A DNA stretch of 64,000 nt from Thelephora terrestris (Eukaryota > Basidiomycota > Agaricomycetes > Thelephorales > Thelephoraceae). A program made the position numbers and the translations under genes. The notes beneath the pieces are model-generated. The model was not told the origin of the DNA. It saw only the letters and a list, made by a program, of their open reading frames with translations, and did not search any database. The stretch covers positions 1,612,001 through 1,676,000 of the forward strand of contig WIUZ02000003.1 of NCBI GenBank assembly GCA_015956445.1, given 5' to 3'. Below are positions 23,278-33,547 of this stretch, piece after piece (the first letter of the stretch is position 1; every line of letters begins with the position of its first letter).

Positions 23278-25453
23278 TCATGGTTGCGGTGGACTGTTCC
23301 CCCCCTGCGGCCCCTCAAAGTCCGGAATGCCTCCTCCCGCAGCGCTCCTAACCATTTGGTCCTTAAACGCGTCCGTTTCCAGGTTAATCATGTCAGCGAC
23401 GGTGGGCTCAAAGTCAGAGCGCGGAAAGAGAGGTCGACCACCACGTTCGACAATAGCGACGTTCAGCGAGGCGAGAAGCTGGGCTCCAATCTGGCTACGC
23501 TCGGAACCAGTGGCGAGGACCTCGGAGACATCGTTCCACTCCCTTCGCATAATTGTGCGGAGCTGCGTACGGTACAGCTGAAGGTCGAGCAGCGATTGCT
23601 CGGGATCCTGTGCCACCACTCCAAATGGAGTCAGATCAGCGTAGTAGAGGGTGGTACGGTTTGCAGCGTTGGGATCACCGGCAGAGGGACCAATGGGAGA
23701 TGGGGAATGGACCGTAGCCACTGCAGCGGTGGTCTGTGGCGTTACCATCGCCGGTCTCGTGGAGGGGGGCGCAGTAGATGGGGCTGCATTGCGCAGTGCA
23801 TAGCGGGTGGACTTAGCCTTCTTGGACCTCGTGATGGGACCGCTTGCACGTGTTGCGATGCTGGGAACGTCCACCACGCTCTCGGACTCCGTCTGCGGGG
23901 CCTCATCTTTGGGGATCAGGACTGGCCATATTTCGATTCCAAAGTGCTCGGCGCGGAAGCTGCACCCTTGCTTTCGATTCTTGCATTTCTGGCATTGGAT
24001 GTTGATTCTCTCCTGGCCGCCACACCATTGCGGCAAGCAACTCTCGCGCGAACCATCCCGAGATTCACAGCCAATGCATACCTAAGGGGGTGTGAGCAAT
24101 ACGTATATGATTGACCTAAAAGGCTACTCACCCGTTGCTTTGCCAACGGAACCATGGTCGTGTCCACCGGAGCTCCCTCATTCACTGTTATCACCCCGAG
24201 GTCCAGCCCTCCCGCAAGAAATGACCTGGCTTTTCCACCGCGCCGCTTTTTTGTAGACGTCGAGGGGCCGTCTTCCTTGCTGGGGGAGTTCGACAGCTCG
24301 CGCTTCGTCCCGATGGTGGGTTGGGTGCTGGGGACCTTCTTCTCCATGGGTCTGGGCCTCGTTTTCTTCTTTACCCCTTGTTCCTCACCGGCTCTACTCT
24401 TGCCTTTGTCAACCTTCCGCGGCACCACCAGCACGGCCTCCTCGTCCATCGGAACGTCCTCCCAGGGGCTGGGGGTTTGGGAAACGCTTGACCTCATCGG
24501 AACGTCCTCCTGGGGAGCGGGGGATTGCAGGATGTTTGTCCTCGGAACGAGTTCCTGAGGGGCGGGGGTATGGGAGAGCCTTGTTGTTATTGGAAAGACC
24601 TCTTGAGGGGCGGGAGTTTGTTGGAGGCTTGACCTCGTCAGAACGTTCATCTGGGGAGCGGAGGATTGGAGGATATTTGTCCTCGGAACCAGTTCCTGAG
24701 GGGCGGGTGTATGAGAGAGCCTTGTCGTTACCGGAAAGACTTCTTGAGGGGCGGAGATTTGTTGAACGCTTGACCTCGTCGGAACATCCATCTGGGGAGC
24801 GGCGGATTGGAAGATGTTTGTTCTGGGAACGAGTTCCTGTAGGGCGGGGGTATGGGAGAGCGTTGTCCTTATCGGAAAGACTTCTTGAGGGGCGGGGGTT
24901 TGTAGGACAGCTTGCCCTAATCGGGATGTCCTCCCGGGGAACTGGGGTATGAGAGGCGCTTCCCCTCGCAGGGGGAGCGGGTGTGCTTTCGTAGTTGGCG
25001 AATTCTGGAACCATGTGTGGAGCGATGTGTTCATTCTTGACGGCCTGTCGCGCATAGTTGAGGATGATTTCGAATGGATTGACATGGAAAGCCCTGCAAA
25101 GATCCCTGTGCCTCGACTGCACTCCCACCCTCAGCTCAGTCATGAATATGAGAGCCGATACTGAGGTTACTTACCAGCCACGCCACCATATGTTCCGCCC
25201 ACGGCCCTGCGAGTGACTCCTCTCGCTCCAACCGTTCTTCCATGCTCCGCAAGCGCCAGATTGCCAGCACGCACTTCCACATCACTTCCTCGCAGGCGGG
25301 GGAGTTCGTAATCAGCGCACGCATCTCCTTCTTGGACCAGCCAGTTCCAGGGTTGGGAGTTTCGTCGTCGTTCTCCACAATTTTGTATTCCTTGAACGGT
25401 GCGATCGCGTTGGGACCCTGGTCCGGAGTCCAGGTGGTAGAGAGGTCGCCCAT
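23278..25453 (-). pseudogene. Array gene E: six-cysteine paralogue with a one-base frameshift
   Basis: Exons 25453-25175 (279 bases, N-terminal module), 25116-24132 and 24081-23278. Exon 2 begins with SRHRDLCRAFHVNPFEIILN, passes through a 16-residue repeat region (TPAPQE units), then a Lys/Arg-rich segment, and ends in PLAKQR before a perfect GTGAGT donor. Exon 3 starts VCIGC and keeps the C-x2-C-x9-C-x14-C-x2-C-x6-C spacing and the C-terminal module (TLYYADLTPFGV ... LDLQLYRTQLRTIMRREWND). Exon 2 is 985 bases, 3n+1. The first repeat unit is 49 bases instead of 48, which places the extra base near 24900-24945. Without it the gene would be open throughout. It is therefore a very recent pseudogene, an allele, or a sequence error. 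Confidence 0.7.
24440..24958 (-). repeat. 48-base coding minisatellite with 144-base higher-order period
   Basis: About eleven units of 48 bases (16 residues, core TPAPQE..P) inside exon 2 of array gene E. Groups of three units recur as 144-base blocks (QTPAPQE.., HTPAPQE.., QSSAPQ.. types), so units were duplicated in threes. The unit nearest the exon start has one extra base. Confidence 0.8.
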
Positions 25454-25679
25454 GATGGGGAAGGGAGGCGAGCGTTGGGAACAAAGAAGATGGAGATGGC
25501 AGGGAAAGAGTTTTGTTTGTTTTTGCACTATTACCGTATTTGGACGCTTCGCGCCCTGGACGCCGCGTTGGGAACAAGTCGAAGGCTGGTATCTAGACTA
25601 GATATTACAGCTTCATGTCTGCACGCACGGTCACCTCCCTCCAATAGGCCCTATTCATGTAGGGAAGTGCACCCTTTTC

Positions 25680-26050
25680 GCTTTAACTTCCACCCTTCCC
25701 TCCATCACACCCAAGCGCTCAATGCTTTCGGTGAGCTCGCCTCCACTATGTCTCACGTTGCTCAACGATAAAGTACCGTATGTTCCACACCTTAATAATG
25801 ATGATCCTTGAGTCCACAACACCACAATTTATATTCGAGCACTTGAAATAGAGTGCTTGACTAGTTCAAAGATGTTTTGTTATTGAGGCGTGAAACATAT
25901 GGCCCAGTTTCAGTTCCATTCGTATCATCGAACATGGAACCGTTGCTCCGCTATAAATTCCCGACCCTTCCTCCTATCACACCAATGCGCTCAACCTTTT
26001 CCGCGAGCTCACTCAACTATGTCTCATGTTGCTCGGCCATGAAATACCTG
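25680..26050 (+). repeat. Two 90-base direct repeats
   Basis: A segment at about 25682-25770 (CCCTTCCCTCCATCACACC ... GTCTCACGTTGCTC) recurs with changes at about 25960-26050, roughly 278 bases away, between gene E and the next gene. No coding function is seen. Confidence 0.65.
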
Positions 26051-26102
26051 CTATAACGAATTTTACGATCAGGCTCACTTTTTTTATAAACGCAAATAAA
26101 GC

Positions 26103-27671
26103 TCACGTTCCCTCCAAGACATTGCTCACCTCAAAGACTGTCACGAGCGCACGTATCTCTCGCAACACAGTTCCGCAAATATGCCCGTGGGGCGCGATAA
26201 TGGTGAGAGATATTTGCTGCCCTTCGGCCGTCTGCTGCGCGACATATTCCCGCAAAGGTTGCCAGCTGCCTCGCTCCAGCGGAAACACGTCTTCCAAACA
26301 AAGATTTTGAAGCGATGGGAAGAGCTTCGTGTTGATGCCCCCCTCGTCTGGTTGCAGGAAACCGGTCTGCACTTCAACGTCAATAAGATGTACGTCGGTG
26401 ATGTTCGGCAACATAGACGCGAGCTGTTTGACAATGTCCATCGCCATCTCTCCCCCAAAGTATACCACCTCCTCCGTAGGAACGCAGGCCATAAGGTCTC
26501 TGCATAGCTGCACGTATTCGTCGTAGTCCATGTCCTCCGACAGATGAGCCTGGAAGGTCGCAAAAGTCCTCCTTTGCATTCTGTCCGCGCTTTGTGTAGT
26601 GTCGCTAGCTTGTAACTGGATATAATCTGACAAGCAGTGGAGTTCGATTCCAAGATCGCTGCGAAATTTCCGCTCGTGGCGAAGGTGTTGTCGTACCGCC
26701 CGACCGAGGGTATCCAGAATTTGGCGCGGTCCGGATTTAGCCGTGGTGAGGAACATGTGGTCAATAGACTGAGGACAGTGAAGCCGGCGAAGCAGGTGGT
26801 ACACCGACCGGTGACCTCCTTCAATGGAGATCTTCTTCAGCGCATGCATCGGAATGGAACCAATTGGGGAGTGTTCCTCTATGCGGACGGTCCATAGACA
26901 GCTGATAGTGACATTGCAAAGATGTGGATTGCGTCCCAACAAGCACAGCAGCTCAGGAATGGATGGGAGACTTGGAACACCGTCGTTCTCGAGCGTGAGC
27001 GCCAGAGTGGTGAGGGCCATCGTGTGGTTTGCGATAGTGGGCCAATCTGTAACGTGGGTACCCGATGCGAGGTTGAGGTAGGTGAGGCGGGGAAAGCGGG
27101 TGCGCGCCATGAATGCGGAAGCGTCCACGTAACGGAGAGCCATCGTCTGTAGACTGGAAACACGAAGTTGGTTTTCGTCTGGAGTCAACGCCTCAAGAAC
27201 CTCTGTGAGGACACCCTTCCTTTCGCTCCAGAGGTTAAGTGAACGGACGATGTCCCGTTCTGCGTGATCCCGTAGTGCCGCTAGAAGCGGACGGCAGACA
27301 GGGAAGGTAGAGCCGCCCCGAAAGCCACTGAGGGTCAGGTCCACTGGGAGCGCACCAGAGCGGTCGAAACGACTCAACCAGTGCGCAAGCTTGTGCCCCC
27401 AGAAGGTCCACAACTCGGGAGTACTGCGCGCGACGTGGTACCAACGGTGGCAAACGAATAGAAATCGATAGCAGGCGCCGTGCAGACTGTGCAGCCGGTT
27501 GTGGTCGCCTACGATGCAGAGGAAGATGTATCCGAGCAACTCGGGAGGGACTCGAATCGAGATGTTGAGGAGGGCGTTTCGCGCTCGTTTCAAGCGACCT
27601 GCATTTCCCATACCCTCCTCGATTTTCTTCTCCAATTTCCGTATATCAACCTCGTTGACCTCACGTCCCAT
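26103..27671 (-). CDS. F-box-like leucine-rich protein, copy 1
   Basis: An uninterrupted 522-codon frame. An N-terminal helix (KLEKKIEEGMGNAGRLKRARNALLN) leads into an F-box-like segment, ISIRVPPELLGYIFLCIV ... FVCHRWYHVARSTPELWTFW. Many leucine-rich segments follow (FPRLTYLNLASG, MLPNITDVHLIDVEV, FPSLQNLCLEDVF). This is the typical layout of agaricomycete F-box proteins, putative SCF adaptors. The gene at 31264-32868 is a full-length paralogue with the same N-terminal helix and the same C-terminal WQPL ... ISLT segment. The start at 27671 aligns with that copy. Confidence 0.85.
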   Translation of the reverse strand: MGREVNEVDIRKLEKKIEEGMGNAGRLKRARNALLNISIRVPPELLGYIFLCIVGDHNRLHSLHGACYRFLFVCHRWYHVARSTPELWTFWGHKLAHWLSRFDRSGALPVDLTLSGFRGGSTFPVCRPLLAALRDHAERDIVRSLNLWSERKGVLTEVLEALTPDENQLRVSSLQTMALRYVDASAFMARTRFPRLTYLNLASGTHVTDWPTIANHTMALTTLALTLENDGVPSLPSIPELLCLLGRNPHLCNVTISCLWTVRIEEHSPIGSIPMHALKKISIEGGHRSVYHLLRRLHCPQSIDHMFLTTAKSGPRQILDTLGRAVRQHLRHERKFRSDLGIELHCLSDYIQLQASDTTQSADRMQRRTFATFQAHLSEDMDYDEYVQLCRDLMACVPTEEVVYFGGEMAMDIVKQLASMLPNITDVHLIDVEVQTGFLQPDEGGINTKLFPSLQNLCLEDVFPLERGSWQPLREYVAQQTAEGQQISLTIIAPHGHICGTVLREIRALVTVFEVSNVLEGT

Positions 27672-28289
27672 GCTTATAAGTTATACTCTGTTAGTGTTCC
27701 CCTAAAATGGTGCCAGTCAAGGTCACGTGACTTACATCGAAGAGATTGCCCTGTAACTATTAGTGTTATCAGGGCGAGCGAAAGTTCCACCCGCAAGCCC
27801 ATAAGGTATTGAAGACCCTGGTGTGTCCCGATTGTAGGCGAACATCTTAGGACGTGAACGGGGGATGTCGTATGCATGAGCTCCCACTTTATAACATCAG
27901 CGGGCGTCGTGCAGCCCCTGTTTCAGAGCCATCGCAGTGTGATTCGTAAATGCCCGTGCGCTAGCTAGCTCTCCCGGCTTGGCGGAAAGGCAAGCGGAAA
28001 GAGTTCGACCCCGCAGAAATCACACCTGTCGGAGAGAGCTAGGCGTATGTGCAAATATGAAGCCGGATTTTCTTTCACGCTCAAGATACCAGCCTTTGAT
28101 CACCGACACGGCGCACATGACGCGAGGCGTCTAAATACGGTAACACTCTGCTTGTCGGCGACAGCCCTTTTACTCCAAGCTTCGTGCGCACCGTTGGTTT
28201 CAGCCCCAAATACATGTAGATTAGAGGGAACGTCAGGGCGGAGTTTTATTTTCGACACTACAAAGCACCAACAGGATGCCGCCAACTAT
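27672..28289. other. Intergenic with an inverted repeat
   Basis: No gene found. CTAGCTCTCCCGG at 27965-27977 pairs almost perfectly with CGGAGAGAGCTAG at 28030-28042, giving a 12-13 base stem around a 52-base loop; its role is unknown. Confidence 0.5.
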
Positions 28290-29656
28290 CACTGGGGGCA
28301 GGGGTTGGTTTACTGAGTCAGTAAACTGTGAGTAAATCACAAGCAAATGGAAAAAGAACCTAGTGAAATACTTGCCTGGCAAGCACAAAGCAAATTCACA
28401 ATTTACTGAGCCAATTTACCTGCAATTCACTGGGTTCAGTATGCGCTCAGTATGTTTACAGTTTACTGGGTCATGTGACCACAGTTTCCCCATTAGGTAA
28501 ACCTCGGAAAAATTCACAATTTACTGAATAAATTTACCTGCAATTTACTGAGCCACTTGCCCAATCAGTATGTTTTTAATTTGCTGAGCAGTTTGATCAC
28601 AGTTTACTGGACTCAGTAAACTGGAAAAAAACCAAACTGGTTTACTGACAACGTCCCTGATTGGTCAATTTTAAAAATAAACGAAAATTTACCTGGACGT
28701 GTCATTGTCAGTAAACTGCAAGTTTTCTTTCAGTAAATTGGAAATACACGTCAGGTAAACTGGGAAAACACGTGATGATTTTATCATGGTTTACTGGACT
28801 CAGTAAATCAGATAAAAACCTAACCAGTTTACTGACAATGTGCCTGATTGGGTAATTTGAAAAAAACTCGAAAATTTACCAGGACGTGTCTTTATCAGTA
28901 AACTGCAAGTTTTCTTTCAGTAAATCGCAAATACACGTAAAGTAAACCAGAAAACACGTGTAAACTGTAAGTAAATTCAAAGTTTACGTGTTTTCTGGTT
29001 TACTTTACGTGTATTTGCGATTTACTGAAAGAAAACTTGCAGTTTACTGATAAAGACACGTCCTGGTAAATTTTCGAGTTTTTTTTCAAATTAGCCAATC
29101 AGGTACATCGTCAGTAAACTGGTTAGGTTTTTTTCTGATTTACTGAGTCCAGTAAACCACAATCAAATCGTCACGTGTTTTCCCAGTTTACCTGACGTAT
29201 ATTTCCAATTTACTGAAAGAAAACTTGCAGTTTACTGACAATGACACGTCCAGGTAAATTTTCGGTTATTTTTCAAATTGACCAATCAGGGATGTCGTCA
29301 GTAAACCAGTTTGGTTTTTTTCCAGTTTACTGAGTCCAGTAAATTGTGATCAAACCACTCAGCAAATTGGAAACATACTGATTGGGCAAGTGGCTCAGTA
29401 AATTGTGGGTAAATTTGTCCAGTAAATTGTGAATTTTTCCGAGGTTTACCTAATGGGGAAACTGTGGTCACATGACCCAGTAAACTGTAAACATACTGAG
29501 CACATACTGAACCCAGTAAATTGCAGGTAAATTGGCTCAGTAAATTGTGAATTTGCTTTGTGCTTGCCAGGCAAGTATTTGGCTGGGTTCTTTTTCCATT
29601 TACTTGCAATTTACTCACAGTTTACTGACTCAGTAAACCAACCCCTGCCCCCAGTG
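28290..29656. mobile_element. Foldback (palindromic) non-autonomous element 1, CACTG termini
   Basis: A 1367-base near-perfect palindrome centred near 28973, with arms of about 670 bases. Termini are CACTGGGGGCA and TGCCCCCAGTG. It is flanked by TAT on both sides (28287-28289 and 29657-29659), a 3-base target duplication. The arms are filled with copies of TTTACTG/CAGTAAA. There is no coding capacity; frames inside are by-products of the repeats. CACTG ends with a 3-base duplication are those of CACTA/EnSpm (including fungal Plavaka) elements, so this is probably mobilised by such a transposase. Confidence 0.9.
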
Positions 29657-29850
29657 TATATACATTCATACTCGCCAACGCTTTCGACCGTTGCGCAGCA
29701 CACTTACAATCCCCCCTTCCCTGAGCCACTCGGCTCACCTTTTCGCACCACATTGTAAAACTTGGCTTCTTTCCCCGCGCGATTGGCCTTGCTCAAAACC
29801 TGTCCGGCCATCTTACGTGCGATGTCCTTTTGAATATGTTAGCCCACGGT

Positions 29851-30816
29851 TTACAACACTGTAGCACACACAATGCCTACCATACTAAGGCCACCGTCGA
29901 TAACATATATTCCTCTCAAGAGCTCGCGGAAGATGAAGGAATCGTTCGGCTGCTTGAGCAAGCGGAGGGCCATTCTCACTTGAACGATCTGCCCGGGGCG
30001 GATTTTGTTGGGAAGAATCTCACGACGAACGATATCCCTGTAGTGCTGTTTGTGAAATGCTCCTGAAACATATGGAAACAAATACCCAGTGGCCGTCGTT
30101 CCATCGCCGAAAAAGAAGACCTCGTTGTCCTTGGAAAAAACAAATTTGCCATGGCCGGCCTGAATTGCGGCTTCGAATGGGTCAGGGTTCTCAAGCGTAG
30201 GAATGGGCACTGCAGCTGCTCCAGGCGTTATCTGCAAGGAGGTCAACATCGCAGCGGACGGACGGAAGCAATTGGCGCCCGAAGCGAGGAATTGGGGAGG
30301 GGGGACGGCATTGTCGACACACAAGCCCATGAAGCTGCACAAGAGTTTGCTCGCCTCCACAGCTGCGTCAAAGGAGGGATCGGCAATCGCGGTAACTTTG
30401 ATCCATCGTCGGAAAAACGGAAATTTGGATCTGAGCGTGATGAGCAAAGAGACGTTGGGCAGCGCATGTTTAAACTTACTTGGCATATCCGGGGGGAGCT
30501 TCCAGGCACGAGTCAACTACCACGGCGATGACATCAAATACCGCCTCTTCTCCATTTGCCATCTGAAGCGCAACGTCCCCGTTGGGAAGCGCATTTGTTT
30601 TCATGTCGTCCGGAACTCTTTGAAAATCGCACAGAGGCTTCAGCTCATCGGAATATAATGCGTAGTAGCACCCAAGTTCTAAATCTAAACGGTTGCGACA
30701 ATTAAAACCCACAGTGCACTGTTCGTTGGTTACGTACCGGCATCACGAATGAGGTTGATGATGCTGTCTTCCCCAACCTTTTTAGATAGGGAACGCTGGG
30801 TACGAAACGGCGCCAT
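29851..30816 (-). CDS. Unknown family U, copy 1
   Basis: Exons 30816-30738, 30678-30480 and 30430-29851 give 285 residues with consistent phases. Readable blocks: SIINLIRDAELGCYYALYSD, ALPNGDVALQMANGEEAVFDVIAVVVDSC split over two stretches, FPFFRRWIKVTAIADPSF, AAMLTSLQ, and FEAAIQAGHGKFVFSKDN followed by EVFFFGDG. No signal peptide, membrane span or known domain is recognised. The gene at 33548-34465 is a paralogue. It is divergent from F-box-like copy 2, with 447 bases between the start codons. Confidence 0.75.
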
Positions 30817-31263
30817 GCTGCGAACGAACAGAGGAAACGAGGTTCACGCGAGGGGACCACAGCGCAGATATTTAGACAATTTCAACCCATGGGGCGACGG
30901 AACAAGCAACGGCAGATCCGCAAGGGGTGGGAGTTACCCCGCGGAGTGGTCCCCATTGCGGAGGCGCCGGTTGACCGCGTGCGCAAAGGATCGCGGAACG
31001 CGGCTACGGATCGGAGACCCGTGATAGGATGTTCCCAAGATGTTCCCATGCAGGAGTACCGGGGTGGGGCTGGGTTTGACTCTGGTGTAATATCCCCCGT
31101 ACGTTTCCGCGCAGACTTCGCGCAGTCTCCCTCTAACCGCACCATTGTCTTTTGCGAATGGCATCCATCCCAGACACACCTCCAGAGCCTGCCGCAGAGC
31201 AGATAAGTTCGATGTGAGCAGTTGTCCGCTTGCGGGGGACCTCCTCTCATCACATCACACAGC
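30817..31263. promoter_or_regulatory. Divergent intergenic region
   Basis: Sequence between the start codons of the family U gene (minus) and the F-box-like copy 2 (plus). No specific element recognised. Confidence 0.35.
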
Positions 31264-32868
31264 ATGGGAACCGAGATTAACCAGCATCGCATCCATCATT
31301 TGGAGTTGCAGATACGGTCTGCCGGCGGGGACACAATCGAACTCAAAAGGGCGCGCAACTCTCTGTTAAACATATCAATCCGCATTCCTCCCGAGATTCT
31401 TGGACACGTCTTCTACTGGACTGTCCTTGAGCGCCGCATACTACCCCGACTTCGAGGAGGCTCCCTCCATGTACTCTTGGTCTGCCATTATTGGCAAGAA
31501 GTCGCTTCCCAGACTCCTCGACTGTGGAGCTTTTGGGGACACCTATTGGTACACTGGTACCAGAGATTCAAGCTATCGCGCTCCGTCCCTGCTGATCTTG
31601 TACTCAATGGGTACATCGTTGGCGAGCGGTCTCCTCCCGTCCGCGAAGCCTTGCGCCTTGCGCTTCGAGAACACGCCCAAACGGATATCATCAACTCCGT
31701 GCAACTGTGGAACGAGAGAAGACCCATCCTAGAGCAAGTCCTCGCAGCGCTAACCCCTGACGAGGGAGAGGTTCGCACATCAAGCATCCGCATAATCAAC
31801 CTTCGTCTGGTCAACGCCTCCAGGTTCATGGCCCGTTTGCGCTTCCCTCAATTGACGTACCTCTGTCTCTCAACGGGAACGCAGGTTGTGGACCTGCGAC
31901 ATCTGGGGGAGCATACGGGGGCATTGTCGACCCTCGTGCTCACCTTGGAGAACCACGGCGCCTCGGCCTTACCCACCGTCTCTGAGCTGTTGCTCTTGTT
32001 TCTATATAATCCCCGACTCGAAGACGTTACCTTGCACAGGTTGCTGAGCAGGATTATCCCACCCGGTTTCCCCATCATTCGCGTGCCATTGCGCAATCTC
32101 AAAAGGCTCACCATCGACAGTGAAGCTCAATCGATCTTCCAGCTGATGAAACGCTTGGCGTATCCTGCGGACCTCGAAGCTATCTCACTTATGGTAGCTG
32201 ACTATGGACCCAGCTCCATCTGCGATACATTAGGAAAAGTGGCGTTGGATTACTTTCAGCTTCAGAGTGGACGTCGGGTAGAAGTTGGGATCGACGTTCG
32301 GACTCTCCGCAAGTCGATCTCTGTCCAGGCGGACAGTATTTTGGAAGGCGCAGACGGAAACGCGATGGGAACCTCCGCAAGGTTCATCGTGTATGTACCT
32401 CTTTTCACCGGCCGGCGCCAATACGTCCAGTTGTGCTTGGATCTCGTGGGTTGTGTACCCCCACTGGAGGTGACTGCCTTTAGAGGGGAGCTGAGCGCCC
32501 GAATCGTCCAAAGGGTCATCAAGACCATGCCCAATATACTGGATCTTCACCTCGTCCACGCGGAGCTAGAGCCTGGATTCCTGCGACACATCCCCACCAC
32601 TCCTAACGTCCGTCTTCTTCCAAGTTTGCGTCGGCTGTGTTTGGAAGAGTCGAGCACTCATGAGGGCAGTTGGCAACCCCTTGTTGAACTTTTGGCAGAG
32701 CTTTCTGCAGATGGTAATGATATATCGCTCACCATGCTAGAACCGCAAGAGCACATTTGCCGCCATGTATTACGGAACATAGAGCTGCTAGTTGCGGCTT
32801 TTGATGTGGATGGGAGCGTGGATGCGGATTGTCCATTCGATTGGTGCGGAGTGACGGAGGAAGGGTAG
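31264..32868 (+). CDS. F-box-like leucine-rich protein, copy 2
   Basis: A single frame of 534 residues from the ATG at 31264 (MGTEINQHRIHHLELQIRSA). The F-box-like segment is NISIRIPPEILGHVFYWTVL ... LLVCHYWQEVASQTPRLWSFW. Leucine-rich segments follow (FPQLTYLCLSTG, MPNILDLHLVHAELEPGFL, LPSLRRLCLEES). It is a paralogue of the gene at 26103-27671 along its length. Eleven bases after its stop begins a decayed Helitron helicase end on the opposite strand, so the copy may have been moved or rearranged with a Helitron. Confidence 0.85.
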   Translation: MGTEINQHRIHHLELQIRSAGGDTIELKRARNSLLNISIRIPPEILGHVFYWTVLERRILPRLRGGSLHVLLVCHYWQEVASQTPRLWSFWGHLLVHWYQRFKLSRSVPADLVLNGYIVGERSPPVREALRLALREHAQTDIINSVQLWNERRPILEQVLAALTPDEGEVRTSSIRIINLRLVNASRFMARLRFPQLTYLCLSTGTQVVDLRHLGEHTGALSTLVLTLENHGASALPTVSELLLLFLYNPRLEDVTLHRLLSRIIPPGFPIIRVPLRNLKRLTIDSEAQSIFQLMKRLAYPADLEAISLMVADYGPSSICDTLGKVALDYFQLQSGRRVEVGIDVRTLRKSISVQADSILEGADGNAMGTSARFIVYVPLFTGRRQYVQLCLDLVGCVPPLEVTAFRGELSARIVQRVIKTMPNILDLHLVHAELEPGFLRHIPTTPNVRLLPSLRRLCLEESSTHEGSWQPLVELLAELSADGNDISLTMLEPQEHICRHVLRNIELLVAAFDVDGSVDADCPFDWCGVTEEG

Positions 32869-32879
32869 GGAGGATAGAA

Positions 32880-33190
32880 TGTACATTGAGCCGTATCACA
32901 TGTGGAATGCGAAATCGTTTGCGATGTCCTGTGGCATCGCCCGATATGTGCGGAGCTGGTTGCGCAACCTTGGCGACCACACCGTCCCATGTTGCGCAAC
33001 CGTCTCCCATTGAGGGACAGACACCGAAACATGTTCCCCAAGTGCTCCAACTGTCTTTTGGCAATTCGTTTGAAAGGAGGTCTGGGAGCACCTTCATAAT
33101 GTTCAAGGGCGTTGCCGTCGATACCATCAGACACGGAGGATCAGTTCCCCTACGCGTTTTCATAAGCAAGCTAGAAACACTTTGAAGAAT
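32880..33190 (-). pseudogene. Helitron helicase C-terminal relic
   Basis: Translated on the minus strand, GTDPPCLMVSTATPLNIMKVL corresponds to GTEPPYVMVSRATSLNAIKVL near the end of the intact Helitron protein at 37490-44532. At the DNA level the match runs from about 32950 (ATGTTGCGCAACCGTCTCCC) to about 33165 and aligns with 37630-37800. The rest of the helicase is missing and several frames are needed, so this is a truncated dead copy. Confidence 0.75.
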
Positions 33191-33547
33191 TCTACGAATA
33201 CAAGGAAATGGTACAGAGACTGTGTGCAGCGTCTCCGCCGTGTGCTACATTTTGGGGACCCATTGGACGGCTGAGCAACCTATTAATCGTCGCAGGGAAG
33301 GAGCTCCCCTTGCGCACCCCCCGCCACAACAGGAGGGGGCAAACATGCCATAGTCAACTCTTCGTGAACGAGATGGATACTCTTCAGCAGCTGGCGTGCT
33401 CGGAAAGAACCATCCGGCTGGAGGATAAGGCGTGGCGACATAGAGATGCGTGCCACCCTTGCCTCCTTCACGGACGCCGGACGTATGTAACGCCTAAAGA
33501 TCTCCCTGTGATGATGTCAGCGTGTGAATACAGCACTATACACCACC
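33191..33547. other. Intergenic, no gene seen
   Basis: Lies between the Helitron relic and family U copy 2. Only short frames without recognisable content. Confidence 0.5.

Noticed and set aside
24409-25143. Second and third open frames across the 48-base repeat
   Set aside because: A 48-base repeat without stops is open in several frames; only the TPAPQE frame connects to conserved exons.
16322-25453. Array as a homeodomain mating-type locus
   Set aside because: No homeodomain (WFxNxR) is readable in any copy; only the head-to-head layout is similar.
27961-28045. Possible tRNA (TTCGA word and closing stem)
   Set aside because: No cloverleaf, anticodon arm or D-arm can be formed; the stem is too long and the spacing is wrong.
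28290-28500. CRISPR-like repetition of TTTACTG words
   Set aside because: Eukaryotic context, irregular spacing and a palindromic arrangement belonging to a foldback element.
29298-29618. 106-codon minus-strand frame
   Set aside because: Lies entirely in the arm of foldback element 1 and consists of its repeat words.
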